A model generated the notes under the pieces. The model had not been told where the DNA came from and ran no database searches. It saw only the letters and a list, made by a program, of their open reading frames with translations. The position numbers were made by a program, and so were the translations under genes. This document shows positions 9,369 through 18,348 of a stretch of DNA of 36,242 nucleotides, one piece after another (position 1 is the first letter of the stretch; each line of letters begins with the position of its first letter). This DNA is from a virus. The DNA lies in the IMG/VR virus record IMGVR_UViG_3300018045_000004, positions 1-36,242 of that record; one strand, 5' to 3'.

Positions 9369-11234
9369 CTAACTCCCTGTCGTAACTTTGCCGAATATGC
9401 CAGAAATCTCTAACTGGTACGGCTTGTCTTGTGTGATAACAACTGTCGCGTCAGAGTCCCACCCGTAATTATAAACCTTATAAGTAGTTTCTGCTACTGG
9501 TGTTGATTCACCTTCACCCATTGGTGTTGAAGGGTTACGTTCAGCAACGCGTTTACCGTTAATCAACGGTGACAACGAGTCGATGGTGACAACATTAATA
9601 TCACTACGACGCTTCAACAATCCTTCAGCCGTCCCACCTCGTACGATACCGTCTAAAGGTAATGTCTCCATCAAAGGATTGATTGGGACACCAACACGAT
9701 ACGTCGCTGTCGCTGTTGGCGAACGCTCTAAATCTAACTGTGACGAGGACACGTTGTACGTGACTGGTACAATGGCGTTACCATTTGTAATGTCTACTAC
9801 CACTAAGTCTTCAGCATAAGGTAAAAGCGAACTAATACTCAACGACGTAGTGGACGTGTTGACAACAATATCGTTAGCAAAATCCATCTGTAATGTTTCA
9901 CGCATATCGAATCGTAAAGGTGCGATCATAACCTTATCAGTGTAAACGTCAGCGACCGCTACGATATAAACTTGATTACGAACAACTATTACGTCCTTGA
10001 TGACCGATGGGAAATCCCATTTGAACCAACCGATCTGTCCTGTTGACGGGTCGTATAAACACCCTATCACTTCGTTTGAATCGGTTTCAGACAACAGTAA
10101 GTTACCGTTGAATCTATCATAGTTCAAGCTTTTGATCTCAGCCGATAAGTGCTCTGCTGAAAGTGAAATCTCTGACGCAGACCATCCTCGCCCAATACCT
10201 TTGTCTTCTAATGCCATGACCTTCTCACCGTTCTTAAATACGATGGTGTCTCCGTACTTGACTGGCGGTGTACCGTCAGACCCGTATGACGATTCTAGCG
10301 ATACGCTAATATTTGTTGGGGTAATTGGTGTGCCGTCTTTATTCAAGACGTATTCACCTTTGTCTGTACCGACGAAACGGTTCTTACCATCGCTCACCCA
10401 TCGCACTTCTTCTGCGGCACTGATGTTGAAGTTGAACGCATCTGAGTCAAGACTACCGGACGTGAATCCGATACTACTTGTAAGGTCTGACAGGTATACA
10501 CGGTTTTGGTTTCTTGCACTCGCCCCACCAACAACCAATCTGTTGTCAATAAAGTCGAACGCTTTACCGTCGCCCGGCATATTGCCGAAATGCCCGCTAG
10601 TACCACTACCTACGAAATCAAATAACAACTCGTCAGCGGCGATCTTATTACCCGCCGCATTGGTTTTCGTTACGTACTCAACTCGAAACATGTGAGGGTC
10701 GTCAGACAAACCGGTATACACCGTCATCTCACCGTCAGAGTTATGACCTAACCCCAGTACCAACGTCTCTGTCGTCTTAATGTAGTCAGTCGCATCTAAC
10801 ACGTCTGTCGAATATGTTGACGAAGCGTGTACCCAATCGTACAGGTTCTTCACATCACCTTTAACAGACTGGGTGTATGTCGCAGTTTTAGATACGCTGA
10901 AGTCAATGTACCCATCTACGTCACTCTCGAAGTAAATCGTTGCAATAACTTGATACTGATCAATTGTGATCTTTACCAGCTTGTCTCCCAACGGAAAGAA
11001 TCGAATACGGTTACGGTCTGTATCAGCAGGGTCATACACCGTTGGAGCGGAATGTAAATTGCTCGCATCGAAAACAACACCCGGACGACTCTTCACCGTA
11101 CCTTGAGGTGTCGGGTACATATTGCGTAATCGCTTGACCGCACTGGTGTACCCGTCTAAGTCCTGACGAGTCTGCATCGCCGGTGATAATTCACCCGCCG
11201 CGAACGAGGTTTGAATAGGTCTATACGTAGCCAT
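9369..11234 (-). CDS. Tail tubular protein B / nozzle
   Basis: A 621-residue protein. The N-terminus (RPIQTSFAAGELSPAM, then RLRNMYPTPQGTVKSRPG near residues 35-52) is the characteristic opening of podovirus nozzle proteins (T7 gp12 family). The remainder is beta-rich, as expected for a propeller-like hexamer that closes the tail tube and carries fibres. The ATG shares one base with the stop of the tail tubular A gene (TAATG), so the two tail-tube proteins are probably made by coupled translation. Family assignment is confident. Confidence 0.9.
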   Translation of the reverse strand: MATYRPIQTSFAAGELSPAMQTRQDLDGYTSAVKRLRNMYPTPQGTVKSRPGVVFDASNLHSAPTVYDPADTDRNRIRFFPLGDKLVKITIDQYQVIATIYFESDVDGYIDFSVSKTATYTQSVKGDVKNLYDWVHASSTYSTDVLDATDYIKTTETLVLGLGHNSDGEMTVYTGLSDDPHMFRVEYVTKTNAAGNKIAADELLFDFVGSGTSGHFGNMPGDGKAFDFIDNRLVVGGASARNQNRVYLSDLTSSIGFTSGSLDSDAFNFNISAAEEVRWVSDGKNRFVGTDKGEYVLNKDGTPITPTNISVSLESSYGSDGTPPVKYGDTIVFKNGEKVMALEDKGIGRGWSASEISLSAEHLSAEIKSLNYDRFNGNLLLSETDSNEVIGCLYDPSTGQIGWFKWDFPSVIKDVIVVRNQVYIVAVADVYTDKVMIAPLRFDMRETLQMDFANDIVVNTSTTSLSISSLLPYAEDLVVVDITNGNAIVPVTYNVSSSQLDLERSPTATATYRVGVPINPLMETLPLDGIVRGGTAEGLLKRRSDINVVTIDSLSPLINGKRVAERNPSTPMGEGESTPVAETTYKVYNYGWDSDATVVITQDKPYQLEISGIFGKVTTGS

Positions 11235-11809
11235 TATCTACGTACACCTGTTAGATTGTTGGCTTGCACTTTCTTGTGCGTACCTTGCATCGAATCCGAG
11301 TTAATCGCCATACGTAAGTTGGTCGCGTATCGATTCAGTTCAACGTTGTATCGATTCTCATTTTCAGTCAGTCCCATTGCAATGTCTGAACTGATTAACG
11401 CCGCCAATGCTTTAGCGAATGCCGCGGAGAAATACGACTCACTAACTTCACGTAAGTAACGTACAGTAACTAATGTGGATTTAGCGAGAATCTTATCCCC
11501 TTCGATTTGCCACTCTAAAGGTGACGAACCGTTGCTCACGTTTAATACACGTAAACAATCAGCGGGAATAAGAAAAGAATTTGGAGACGAGAGTTGTGAA
11601 GCTTGCACTTCAACAACCTCGTCAGTAGTTTGCGTCAGCGTTGTTCTATGTGTAGCGAACGACCATTCCCGTTCACCTAGCAACGCTTTTTTAGCGAAAG
11701 GGTAAGCAACCTTACACGCCTTCGCTTGAGTAAGGTCGTCGTCCAATGACGTGATAGAATCCACACCCAACCATGATAACGCTAAGTTGCAAATCTCTAT
11801 CTGTGTCAT
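11234..11809 (-). CDS. Tail tubular protein A / head-tail adaptor
   Basis: A 191-residue protein starting MTQIEICNLALSWLGVDSI, followed by CKVAYPFAKKALLGEREWSFA near residues 32-52. These are hallmarks of the podovirus gatekeeper or adaptor (T7 gp11-like), which binds the portal and connects to the nozzle. Length is typical. It lies just downstream of a 66-residue gene and overlaps the nozzle gene by one base. Family assignment is confident. Confidence 0.88.
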   Translation of the reverse strand: MTQIEICNLALSWLGVDSITSLDDDLTQAKACKVAYPFAKKALLGEREWSFATHRTTLTQTTDEVVEVQASQLSSPNSFLIPADCLRVLNVSNGSSPLEWQIEGDKILAKSTLVTVRYLREVSESYFSAAFAKALAALISSDIAMGLTENENRYNVELNRYATNLRMAINSDSMQGTHKKVQANNLTGVRR

Positions 11810-11820
11810 TGTAAAACTCC

Positions 11821-12021
11821 TTATTCAGTCAATGGGTCAGCTTTCGCTTTCGCTTTCGCCGGTGCGCGTGTCGCTTTTTTAGCAGGTTTTAAATGCGCTT
11901 CAATAACTTCAGGTGTAATACCTAATGCGCGAGAAATTTGATCAACTGGTACTTTAGCCGCACCTAGTTTTTTAATTTTAGCAATCTCAGAAGAGTTTGC
12001 ACCTTTCTTCATAGTAGCCAT
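11821..12021 (-). CDS. Small basic protein between capsid and tail genes
   Basis: A 66-residue protein. AAGGAG lies five bases before the ATG at 12021, which supports this start over the internal Met4. Residues ~10-43 (SEIAKIKKLGAAKVPVDQIS and LGITPEVIEAHL) look like a compact HTH: two helices with a turn, of the kind that reads 'this position, then recognise'. The tail after residue 45 is a Lys/Ala/Pro-rich low-complexity stretch (KPAKKATRAPAKAKAKADP). It may bind DNA or nucleic acid inside the head or at the head-tail joint, but no family is recognised. Confidence 0.7.
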   Translation of the reverse strand: MATMKKGANSSEIAKIKKLGAAKVPVDQISRALGITPEVIEAHLKPAKKATRAPAKAKAKADPLTE

Positions 12022-12069
12022 GGTGACTCCTTAAAATGATAAGGGGCTGTCACCAACCCCGAAAAGTAA

Positions 12070-12933
12070 TTAAGCGTTGTTGAACTTAACTCGAACGATT
12101 TGTTCGTCTTCTACACGAACCGCACCCATGTGCATTTCAGTATAGAAACGCATCGCGAATGATTTACTTGGGTCTTCACCGGCTTTCGCTGTGATGTCAC
12201 CATTAACTTGTAGACCTAACGCCGCACGTGTGAACGCGAATGAATCTAACTGGTTAGCACCCGGAGATAATAGACGGTTAGATAAGATGAAGTTGAATCC
12301 TAAGAATCCGCTTACCATTCCGTTACCCGCAAGTGCTTGCACTGCTTGGTAATCAGAAGAGGTTAACTTCTCTTGGTTCAACATCTGACGAACCATCTTC
12401 GGAGAAACTACCCAGAACTTCTCTTCATCAGGGTCGATGTCGTTAGTTTGGAACTTCTCACCAACTTCTTGAATCAAGTCAGTAGTGAAAGCCGCTGTAT
12501 ATAACCCGCCGACTTCTTGTGACGCAGGGAAAGCGTTACTCACACCGTCACCGTCTAACGCGTCAGCCGTAGCCGCACCGATAATGATATCATCCACGCG
12601 ACGGTTCATACCTGCCGCAAGGTTACGTGTGATTGCAGAGTTCGGATCAACTAACATTTGTAGGTAATCTTCAGACTCAGTTGATTCTGCTGCATGGTAA
12701 GAACCCATTACAGATACGCGTCTTGACCACGGAATGTCAGCAACAGGTGTGTCCACTAGACGACCTGATTTAACTAACGCTTCGGTTGGTGAGATACGTT
12801 CCCAATTGTGGTTCTGACCGTTGGTCATTACAGTAGTAACTGCACTACGTAGGCGTGAACCTTCCTGTTGTGCTAAGTGACGGACGTTTGATTCAAACGT
12901 GTCGATATATGCTTGGTCAATTGTATTAGCCAT
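12070..12933 (-). CDS. Major capsid protein
   Basis: A 287-residue protein beginning MANTIDQAYIDTFESNVRHL. The pattern AIDTP-like 'SGRLVDTPVADIPWSRR' (near residues 58-73), the helix with DYLQMLVDPNSAITRNLA and the late KFWVVSPKMVRQML motif are typical of a family of podovirus major capsid proteins of about 280-330 residues. It lies directly after the scaffold gene and has its own strong promoter at 13031-13059, in keeping with a need for many copies. AAAGGA is about nine bases before the ATG. There is no cleaved delta domain visible, which fits the separate scaffold protein. Confidence 0.88.
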   Translation of the reverse strand: MANTIDQAYIDTFESNVRHLAQQEGSRLRSAVTTVMTNGQNHNWERISPTEALVKSGRLVDTPVADIPWSRRVSVMGSYHAAESTESEDYLQMLVDPNSAITRNLAAGMNRRVDDIIIGAATADALDGDGVSNAFPASQEVGGLYTAAFTTDLIQEVGEKFQTNDIDPDEEKFWVVSPKMVRQMLNQEKLTSSDYQAVQALAGNGMVSGFLGFNFILSNRLLSPGANQLDSFAFTRAALGLQVNGDITAKAGEDPSKSFAMRFYTEMHMGAVRVEDEQIVRVKFNNA

Positions 12934-13030
12934 TTTTCTAATCCTTTCAGAACAATAAAATTAAGTGGTAGCACTCTGTCGTTTCAGTGGACGGAGACCG
13001 CACTCCACCTAATATCACAGCTCTATTCGT
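12934..13030 (-). other. Structured 5' leader of the capsid transcript
   Basis: The leader between the capsid promoter and the capsid ATG can fold. An outer pairing of AGGTGG with CCACTT (one G-U pair) encloses an inner GGAG/CTCC or GTGGA/TCCAC hairpin. The element GAGTGC appears twice, about 35 bases apart. It may stabilise or process the capsid mRNA. There is no U-run, so it is not a terminator. Confidence 0.4.
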
Positions 13031-13059
13031 AAAATATCAAATAGTTACGTTAATGTCAA
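13031..13059 (-). promoter_or_regulatory. Sigma70-like promoter for the capsid gene
   Basis: On the minus strand TTGACA (13059-13054) is followed by exactly 17 bases and TATTTT (13036-13031). The -35 is a perfect consensus and its first bases overlap the scaffold stop codon. Predicted transcription start is near 13024, about 90 bases before the capsid ATG. It would add capsid mRNA on top of read-through from the terminase end. Confidence 0.65.
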
Positions 13060-13892
13060 CCACCTAATCGTGACAGTTTTTCATACTTGATTAACTTATC
13101 AAGTGAATCTTTATACGTAGGGTCGGTCTGACGCATATCTTTCAACTTGATACGCAACGACTTTGCTGACTCACGCGCTTCAGCAGGGGTCATCGCACCT
13201 TGTCCACTATTATCGCCGCCGACGTTCTCGCCTTCAACACCGATACGTTCAGCAATAGTCAACATCGCTTTGATAGTTGGCGCGTCTAAAGTTTTAATAT
13301 CAACATCAGCTAAGTGCGGGAAGAACTCTGCTTTAGCCGCATCAGCTTGAGATAGTTTCTGATCATACGCCGCACCGAACTCAGTGAGAAGTCCTTTATG
13401 ATCTTCGTCTAATTTCGATTTAGCAGAGTTCTGCATCTCAAGTTGTGTCTGAGTTTGCTTACCGACCCATGCTTGGAATTGTTTCTGTGTTAGCCCCATC
13501 TCAAACGCCGCTTCGCGCACCGATTCAAGATTAGCTTTGACAGTAGGGTCATTGTAATCAACACCCTCAATCTCTGGTGGTTGATACCCTGTCGCATCTT
13601 CTGGGCGACCTAGTGAACGCAATAGGGCGTTAGTCCCCTCCACGTCGTCTTCACTGGGTTTTAATACTAACTCAGGAACTTTGTCCTGCAACTTGGCAAT
13701 GAACGCGCTACGTTCTTCTGGTGTCGCTTCTTGATTAGGTAGAGTTAACGAACGTCCTACGCGAGAACGAATGTCACCTAACTGTTTATAGAAACCGTCC
13801 GCATCTTTCGCAGACTTAGCTTCACCCCAATCGCGCACACCTTCTGGTAACGACTCACGCCAATCCGTTTGCTGTTGGCCTTCATTATCCAT
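13056..13892 (-). CDS. Capsid scaffolding protein
   Basis: A 278-residue, highly charged, mostly helical protein starting MDNEGQQQTDWRESLPEGVR. The motifs WRESLPEGVRDW, the GRPEDATGYQ segment near residues ~93-102 and the helical C-terminus (residues ~190-278) are typical of podovirus scaffold or assembly proteins encoded immediately before the capsid gene. It starts within the end of the Bbp19-like gene (eight-base overlap), with GAGAGGTG as ribosome binding site. The scaffold fills the procapsid and leaves before DNA packaging. Assignment is from family pattern plus position. Confidence 0.85.
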   Translation of the reverse strand: MDNEGQQQTDWRESLPEGVRDWGEAKSAKDADGFYKQLGDIRSRVGRSLTLPNQEATPEERSAFIAKLQDKVPELVLKPSEDDVEGTNALLRSLGRPEDATGYQPPEIEGVDYNDPTVKANLESVREAAFEMGLTQKQFQAWVGKQTQTQLEMQNSAKSKLDEDHKGLLTEFGAAYDQKLSQADAAKAEFFPHLADVDIKTLDAPTIKAMLTIAERIGVEGENVGGDNSGQGAMTPAEARESAKSLRIKLKDMRQTDPTYKDSLDKLIKYEKLSRLGG

Positions 13893-14127
13893 TGTTCACC
13901 TCTCTTTCAATTAATTGTTGAATGTATTCCACGGCACCTTTGTTACCCAACATGAAGGCGGTACGGTGAGTGTGTTCACCGTTCGCTGTCATGTGCATAG
14001 TCATGTCGTGGTCTAACTCTTCACGTAACGCTTTCAATACCTCTTTCCCGTCCGGCGTGTTGAACACACGCTTGAACAGGTCAGCCTTACGATTTAAGTT
14101 CTTTAAATGTTGGTTTAAATCAGCCAC
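13885..14127 (-). CDS. Bbp19-like small structural-region protein
   Basis: An 80-residue protein. Residues ~19-36 (FKRVFNTPDGKEVLKALR) and the late TAFMLGNKGAVEYIQQLI resemble the Bbp19 domain found between portal and scaffold genes in Bordetella BPP-1-like podoviruses. It overlaps both neighbours by eight bases: its start lies within the portal gene end and the scaffold ATG lies within its own end. The cellular role of the family is not established. I rate the family call as moderate because only the two short patterns support it. Confidence 0.7.
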   Translation of the reverse strand: MADLNQHLKNLNRKADLFKRVFNTPDGKEVLKALREELDHDMTMHMTANGEHTHRTAFMLGNKGAVEYIQQLIEREVNNG

Positions 14128-15778
14128 CTTGAACCTCTTGCGCTTTTGCTAATTTCAATGACGTATCGCCCATGACATTCGCTGTCTGGGCTGTTTGTTG
14201 TTGTAACGCTTGTTGTTGCATTGCTTGTTGCTGTTGCGCCCGCTCTTGACCTTTCGTTTCAGTCTCAGCGTCAGAACGAACCAGCTCAGGGTTGACGTTC
14301 ATATCACCTGCTGTGACCTTGCCGAGGTCTTCAAACTTAACGCGGTCTAGTGCTTGCGCACCTTCTGGTGTCAACTCAGCAATCGACGCTAAGAACGCGA
14401 CCCACTGTTGTGTTGCTTGCACACTGTCTTGTCGTTGCGCTCTGAACAACGCACCGGTGTAGAACATTTCAATCTCAGCACCTTGAATCACATCAGGCAT
14501 TGGCGGGAATTTCCCTTGTCGCATACCGATGTTGAAAGTTCGAGACAACATTTGATCTAAGTAATCATGCTTGATACGCGCCGCAGGTGAACCTAACAGT
14601 CTGTTCATCATCTCAGTACGAGCCATGACTTCTGTCGCGGTCATCGCCGGTGATTGTTTCAACTCTAAGTGGTTGATGAAGAACGCTCTGTTGATTGCGT
14701 CTTGTAACTGGCTACGCTGAAGCTCAGACACATCGAATCGTGCTGACGATTTCAACTCACCGATCTCATTTAAGTTACGAACAACTGTAACCCCTGAAGG
14801 GTCGACGTTCATATCGCTTAATAGGCCACGCTCAGTCACTAACATAGGTGGATCAATTGCTTTCTCAGCAGAACGCAGTATCAACTCAACTAGTTTGTTC
14901 AGTGTTTTAATGTCAGCCAACACCGTCATCGCAGGACTATAAGCGTATTTAGAACCGCCTACTTCACCCCATCGTGGTACAAACGCAGGCATCTCGTAGT
15001 ACCCGCCGCTCTTCAACTCGACAATCTCACCGTCTTCGTTCGGTGCTTTACGCAGTACGTATTTGAATTGGTAAGGACGCTTCTCAGGCGCAACCTTGTT
15101 GAACCCCGTCACTTCATTATTGCCTTCATCTCGATACACGACAAAGATTACTTCAAACTTATCAAGCGTTCCTTCGTTATGTTTATCAATAATCTTCGCA
15201 GGGATTTGCTCAATCCCGAACTTATCGATAAGTTCTGTGGTGGTGTAGCGCATACGTCTGAAGAACTTGGCTACATTACCCTTCGCATCCTGCATGAAAT
15301 ACCACTCACGCAACTGAATGTGGGTGAAGTTCAACTCGTCCGCTTCTTCGTCATACTCTTCGACCAATGCCGATAGTCCGTAAGAAGACGTGTCGTGGAA
15401 AACTTCCTTAGACTCTAGGTCAAAGTTCGAGTCCTGCAACATAGTGAACATCGTCTCGCCCACTTCCTTAGCCCATCGCTGTGCATCGACGTTATCGTTC
15501 AGATTAGAATCACGAAACTTAGGAGTGAACCACTGCACCGCAGGAGGGGTCATTGATGACTGAAGTGATGCCGCTAGGATTTGGCACGATACTACTGCGG
15601 TGTTATCGTACAATTCTGGTGTTGTGAAGTTAGTACTAATTTCATCATCTGAGGTGTCTTCAGTGAATCGACCTCTGAACGGTACTACGAATTTAGCCAC
15701 GTCAGTCCATACACCTTCAATCGAACGGCGTTCTGATTCTAACTTACTGAAATGGCGAACAATATCTTTACATTTCAT
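14120..15778 (-). CDS. Portal protein (head-tail connector)
   Basis: A 552-residue protein of the podovirus head-tail connector family. Visible patterns are LESERRSIEGVWTDVAKFVVP (residues ~12-32), AASLQSSMTPPAVQWF near 70-85 and the AYSPAMTVLADIKTLNKL segment near 280-297. The C-terminus is low complexity and Gln rich (residues ~505-535, QQQQAMQQQALQQQ), as in other portals where it faces the head interior. It forms the dodecameric DNA channel and docks terminase. AAAGG lies nine bases before the ATG, just after the terminase stop. Confidence 0.92.
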   Translation of the reverse strand: MKCKDIVRHFSKLESERRSIEGVWTDVAKFVVPFRGRFTEDTSDDEISTNFTTPELYDNTAVVSCQILAASLQSSMTPPAVQWFTPKFRDSNLNDNVDAQRWAKEVGETMFTMLQDSNFDLESKEVFHDTSSYGLSALVEEYDEEADELNFTHIQLREWYFMQDAKGNVAKFFRRMRYTTTELIDKFGIEQIPAKIIDKHNEGTLDKFEVIFVVYRDEGNNEVTGFNKVAPEKRPYQFKYVLRKAPNEDGEIVELKSGGYYEMPAFVPRWGEVGGSKYAYSPAMTVLADIKTLNKLVELILRSAEKAIDPPMLVTERGLLSDMNVDPSGVTVVRNLNEIGELKSSARFDVSELQRSQLQDAINRAFFINHLELKQSPAMTATEVMARTEMMNRLLGSPAARIKHDYLDQMLSRTFNIGMRQGKFPPMPDVIQGAEIEMFYTGALFRAQRQDSVQATQQWVAFLASIAELTPEGAQALDRVKFEDLGKVTAGDMNVNPELVRSDAETETKGQERAQQQQAMQQQALQQQTAQTANVMGDTSLKLAKAQEVQGG

Positions 15779-15780
15779 TT

Positions 15781-17196
15781 CTATAAACCTTTTTTATTAA
15801 ACGATACCGAGCGTATCACTTTAGGTGTTCGATGTCCACCAAATCGGCGTGAACCTTCTGGCGCATTTAGAGCGAAGTAACGGAACGCATCCGATGGGTG
15901 AGAAGCCCAATCGTGTACTGGTCGGTCTTTAAAGACCTGCAACTTCTCGTCCCACTCTCTATGATACGAACGTAACCCATCGATACCCTTCTCAACTTCC
16001 TTAGTTAAGTTGAAGCGACATAAAGGTAGAATAGTACGCGTCGCTTCAATCCCGTCTTGAATCAACTCACGTTTCATAACAGTGAAGTTGATACCCAACT
16101 CAGCCGCAATCTCTAGTCTACTTCGCGCTGAAGTCATCTCACGTTGCTGAATATCGTGTGGTGCGTAGTGTTCATCATATTGATAAGGCTTGTCATTAAT
16201 TAATTTTATCCAATCGACCAGTCCTAAATTCGACTCTTCCATATAGTCGATGATATGGAACGTACCGGTGTGGGTTGGTTGTACGAACCATATCGCTGTC
16301 GCATCACGTACCCCCAAATCCCAGTACGTATAAACAGGTAACATTGGGTCGTGAGCGAAGTCGCCCATGTGACCTTCCTTCTCAAGACGACCTATCACAT
16401 CAGAGTAGAACGCCCCTTCAATCGCCGCTTCGAACGAGCAATAGAATTCTTGCAACACTTTCGACTCAGACATCCCCTCATTACGCTCCGTCTGAATGTC
16501 CGCTTCAGAGATGACCGGTGTACCGTCCTCACGTTTAGTGTCCTCCACAGTTAGTAACTGGGCGAATCGACTATGGTCGCCGTCCTCGTAGGCTCGTGAT
16601 ATGTGTTTATAAAGGTGATACCCGTGGTTCTTCCCACGTGGGGTGTAGATGAATATAGCCCACCCGCCGTTCTCAGTCAGAATAGGGCGCATAAAGTCCC
16701 ACGCCGCAGGGTTACTTAGAGAATACTCAGAGAAGACCATGCCGACATAGTTAGTACCGACCACCGCATCGTAGTTATCCGACCCTGCCAACTGAAGTGT
16801 TGACCCATTGATCAGCTCGATGAACATCTCAGAGTCGTTCTTACGTTTAATGAGTTGTGGCGGGAAGTGGTCGATGAAACGCATCCCATCGGCACCAATC
16901 CCTTGCCATACAATCTTACGCGCTTGGGTTTGTAGGGGTAGGAAGTAAACATAGTTCCCGACTCGCTCCATCATTTTGGTCGCAAGTATGTTGATAATCG
17001 TTTTATCTTTACCCGCACGTCGGTGCCAGACCAACGCGATACGCGAAGCCGCAGGTTCTAATCTGGATTTAGCGTCATCACGCAACGCAGGGAACATTGC
17101 TTTCCACAACGGCTTCTGATAATGGCGAGGTTTGTATAGGTGAGGTAGCTTGACCTCGTTACTCGCTGTCTGTTTTGGTGATTGGATTACAGCCAT
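15781..17196 (-). CDS. terL: Terminase large subunit
   Basis: A 471-residue packaging ATPase-nuclease. The Walker A variant WHRRAGKDK is at residues ~57-65, Walker B VGMVFSEYS with its acidic pair at ~151-159, and the coupling motif IYTPRGKNHG at ~183-192. The RNase-H-like nuclease begins with an acidic residue in YTYWDLGVRDAT (Asp ~293) and ends with DWASHPSDAFRYFALN (Asp ~436). It cuts concatemers and pumps DNA through the portal. It starts four bases after the small-subunit stop, with AGGA as ribosome binding site. Confidence 0.94.
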   Translation of the reverse strand: MAVIQSPKQTASNEVKLPHLYKPRHYQKPLWKAMFPALRDDAKSRLEPAASRIALVWHRRAGKDKTIINILATKMMERVGNYVYFLPLQTQARKIVWQGIGADGMRFIDHFPPQLIKRKNDSEMFIELINGSTLQLAGSDNYDAVVGTNYVGMVFSEYSLSNPAAWDFMRPILTENGGWAIFIYTPRGKNHGYHLYKHISRAYEDGDHSRFAQLLTVEDTKREDGTPVISEADIQTERNEGMSESKVLQEFYCSFEAAIEGAFYSDVIGRLEKEGHMGDFAHDPMLPVYTYWDLGVRDATAIWFVQPTHTGTFHIIDYMEESNLGLVDWIKLINDKPYQYDEHYAPHDIQQREMTSARSRLEIAAELGINFTVMKRELIQDGIEATRTILPLCRFNLTKEVEKGIDGLRSYHREWDEKLQVFKDRPVHDWASHPSDAFRYFALNAPEGSRRFGGHRTPKVIRSVSFNKKGL

Positions 17197-17199
17197 GGG

Positions 17200-17946
17200 T
17201 TATCCTAGTAACGGGTCGTTTTGGTCTGCGTCATCATCGTCGATCTCCACATCAATAATGTGCGTTGTTGGTGATGACGGACTGGCGACAGTTGATGGTC
17301 TTGTTTGTGGTGAGGTGTAGGCAGGTAACGGTGACGGTGTAGGGTCTGATGCGAACATATTCACGTCCACCGCCACTTTTGGCGCAGACGCTTCTCTTGC
17401 TTCTTTGTCCATTCCACCAATCGTCCCTAACCACTTCAACGCATCCATCTTATTATGCAGGCGATACTTCCACGTCACCACCCCTGTCTTCACATTCTCG
17501 ATACGCTCAACGTGCGCCACCGCCTTCGCCACGTTAGGTGGTAACTTATTCGGCGGTACCGGACACCCATCGTCATCGAACAGGCCACGCACATCCGCCA
17601 TCGCCACATACGCCGCTTCAGTTAATACGTTCTCCGCAGTTATGTCCAACTGCAACGATAATAACTTATGGTAGTATTCTATTCGCTCGACCACTCTAGG
17701 CGCAGTCATCAACGTCGCCGCACGTCTACGAATTTGTTGCTCTGTACGCGACTCACACCACGCCGGATGCGTTTCAGTCAGTGCATACACAGGGTCTTGT
17801 CTCGTCGCCACCAACTGTGCGAACAACGTCTCTTCAGGTGAAGGGGCATATTCGAATTGTTGCAACGGCAGTAACGCTTCTCTTTGTTGCGGAGTAAGCG
17901 TCTCTGGGTCGAAACTAATTGTAGTGTTTTTAACTGGTGTCGTCAT
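17200..17946 (-). CDS. terS: Terminase small subunit
   Basis: A 248-residue protein. The N-terminal half (residues ~45-100, ETHPAWCESRTEQQIRRRAA and VVERIEYYHKLL) and the AAYVAMADVRGLFDDDG segment near 117-133 match Terminase_2-type small subunits, which recognise the packaging site and activate the large subunit. The tail after residue 195 is disordered, Pro/Ser/Thr rich, and ends in a strongly acidic stretch DVEIDDDDADQNDPLLG. Its ATG overlaps the stop of the winged-helix gene (ATGA). The DPLL ending recurs in that upstream gene. Identification is good; DNA target site is unknown. Confidence 0.85.
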   Translation of the reverse strand: MTTPVKNTTISFDPETLTPQQREALLPLQQFEYAPSPEETLFAQLVATRQDPVYALTETHPAWCESRTEQQIRRRAATLMTAPRVVERIEYYHKLLSLQLDITAENVLTEAAYVAMADVRGLFDDDGCPVPPNKLPPNVAKAVAHVERIENVKTGVVTWKYRLHNKMDALKWLGTIGGMDKEAREASAPKVAVDVNMFASDPTPSPLPAYTSPQTRPSTVASPSSPTTHIIDVEIDDDDADQNDPLLG

Positions 17947-18203
17947 AACAGTAACGGGTCGCCTTCGTCGGTGGGTAGACTGTACAAATGTTTGGTGCTA
18001 GATCGCACCTTCACAGTGTCCAGAACCAACACATTGTTGTCAACCATTCGTTCCAATTGTTTTCTAATCCAATCACTCTTCCCATCACCCTGATAGCGTC
18101 GGGTGATATAGGTTAACGGTACAGGTGTTGGTGTCTTCTTCTCGGATAAGTGTTCCAACAACTTCGCTTTAAATTCCAATTCATGTGGTGTTAATGATTC
18201 CAT
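17943..18203 (-). CDS. Winged-helix protein, first gene of the late block
   Basis: An 86-residue protein beginning MESLTPHELEFKAKLLEHLS. Helices at ~6-20 and ~45-65 (SDWIRKQLERMVDNNVLVLD) followed by a short beta-hairpin (KVRSSTKHLYSL, ~65-77) give a winged-helix layout, so DNA binding is likely. It ends EGDPLLL, like the small terminase. No Shine-Dalgarno sequence precedes the ATG, and the predicted promoter at 18212-18240 would start the mRNA only about two bases upstream, so it may be translated from a leaderless message. It could regulate its own promoter or assist terminase; both are inference. Confidence 0.75.
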   Translation of the reverse strand: MESLTPHELEFKAKLLEHLSEKKTPTPVPLTYITRRYQGDGKSDWIRKQLERMVDNNVLVLDTVKVRSSTKHLYSLPTDEGDPLLL

Positions 18204-18211
18204 GTGTATGG

Positions 18212-18240
18212 ATTGTACTTGAGTTCAAGTGTTTTGGCAA
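18212..18240 (-). promoter_or_regulatory. Late-block promoter with embedded dyad operator
   Basis: On the minus strand TTGCCA (18240-18235), 17 bases, then TACAAT (18217-18212): each box is one base from sigma70 consensus. The dyad ACTTGA-GT-TCAAGT (18217-18230, read on plus) fills the spacer. Predicted start is near 18205, two bases before the winged-helix ATG. This architecture is the classical one for repression by steric exclusion. Confidence 0.7.
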
Positions 18241-18348
18241 TAGGGGGCGTGGTGATATTAGGTGGTGTCGTTGTTAGGTTTACTTGAGTTCAAGTGTTTT
18301 GGGTTTCATTTATGATGTGAAGGGTATCAGGTTTAGTTGAGTTCAAGT
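18217..18348. repeat. Three ACTTGAGTTCAAGT dyad repeats
   Basis: Copies lie at 18217-18230, 18282-18295 and 18335-18348 (the last has AGTTGA as left arm). The second and third are inside a 45-base direct repeat (18277-18321 and 18330-18374) that differs at one base and has a 53-base period; the first keeps about 22 bases of it. Centre spacing of 65 and 53 bases is close to whole helical turns. Each copy ends with TTTTGG. They look like binding sites for one dimeric regulator of the late promoter. Confidence 0.8.

Noticed and set aside
14137-14250. Gln-rich repeat in the portal C-terminus as a separate repeat element
   Set aside because: It is low-complexity coding sequence typical of portal tails, not an independent DNA repeat.
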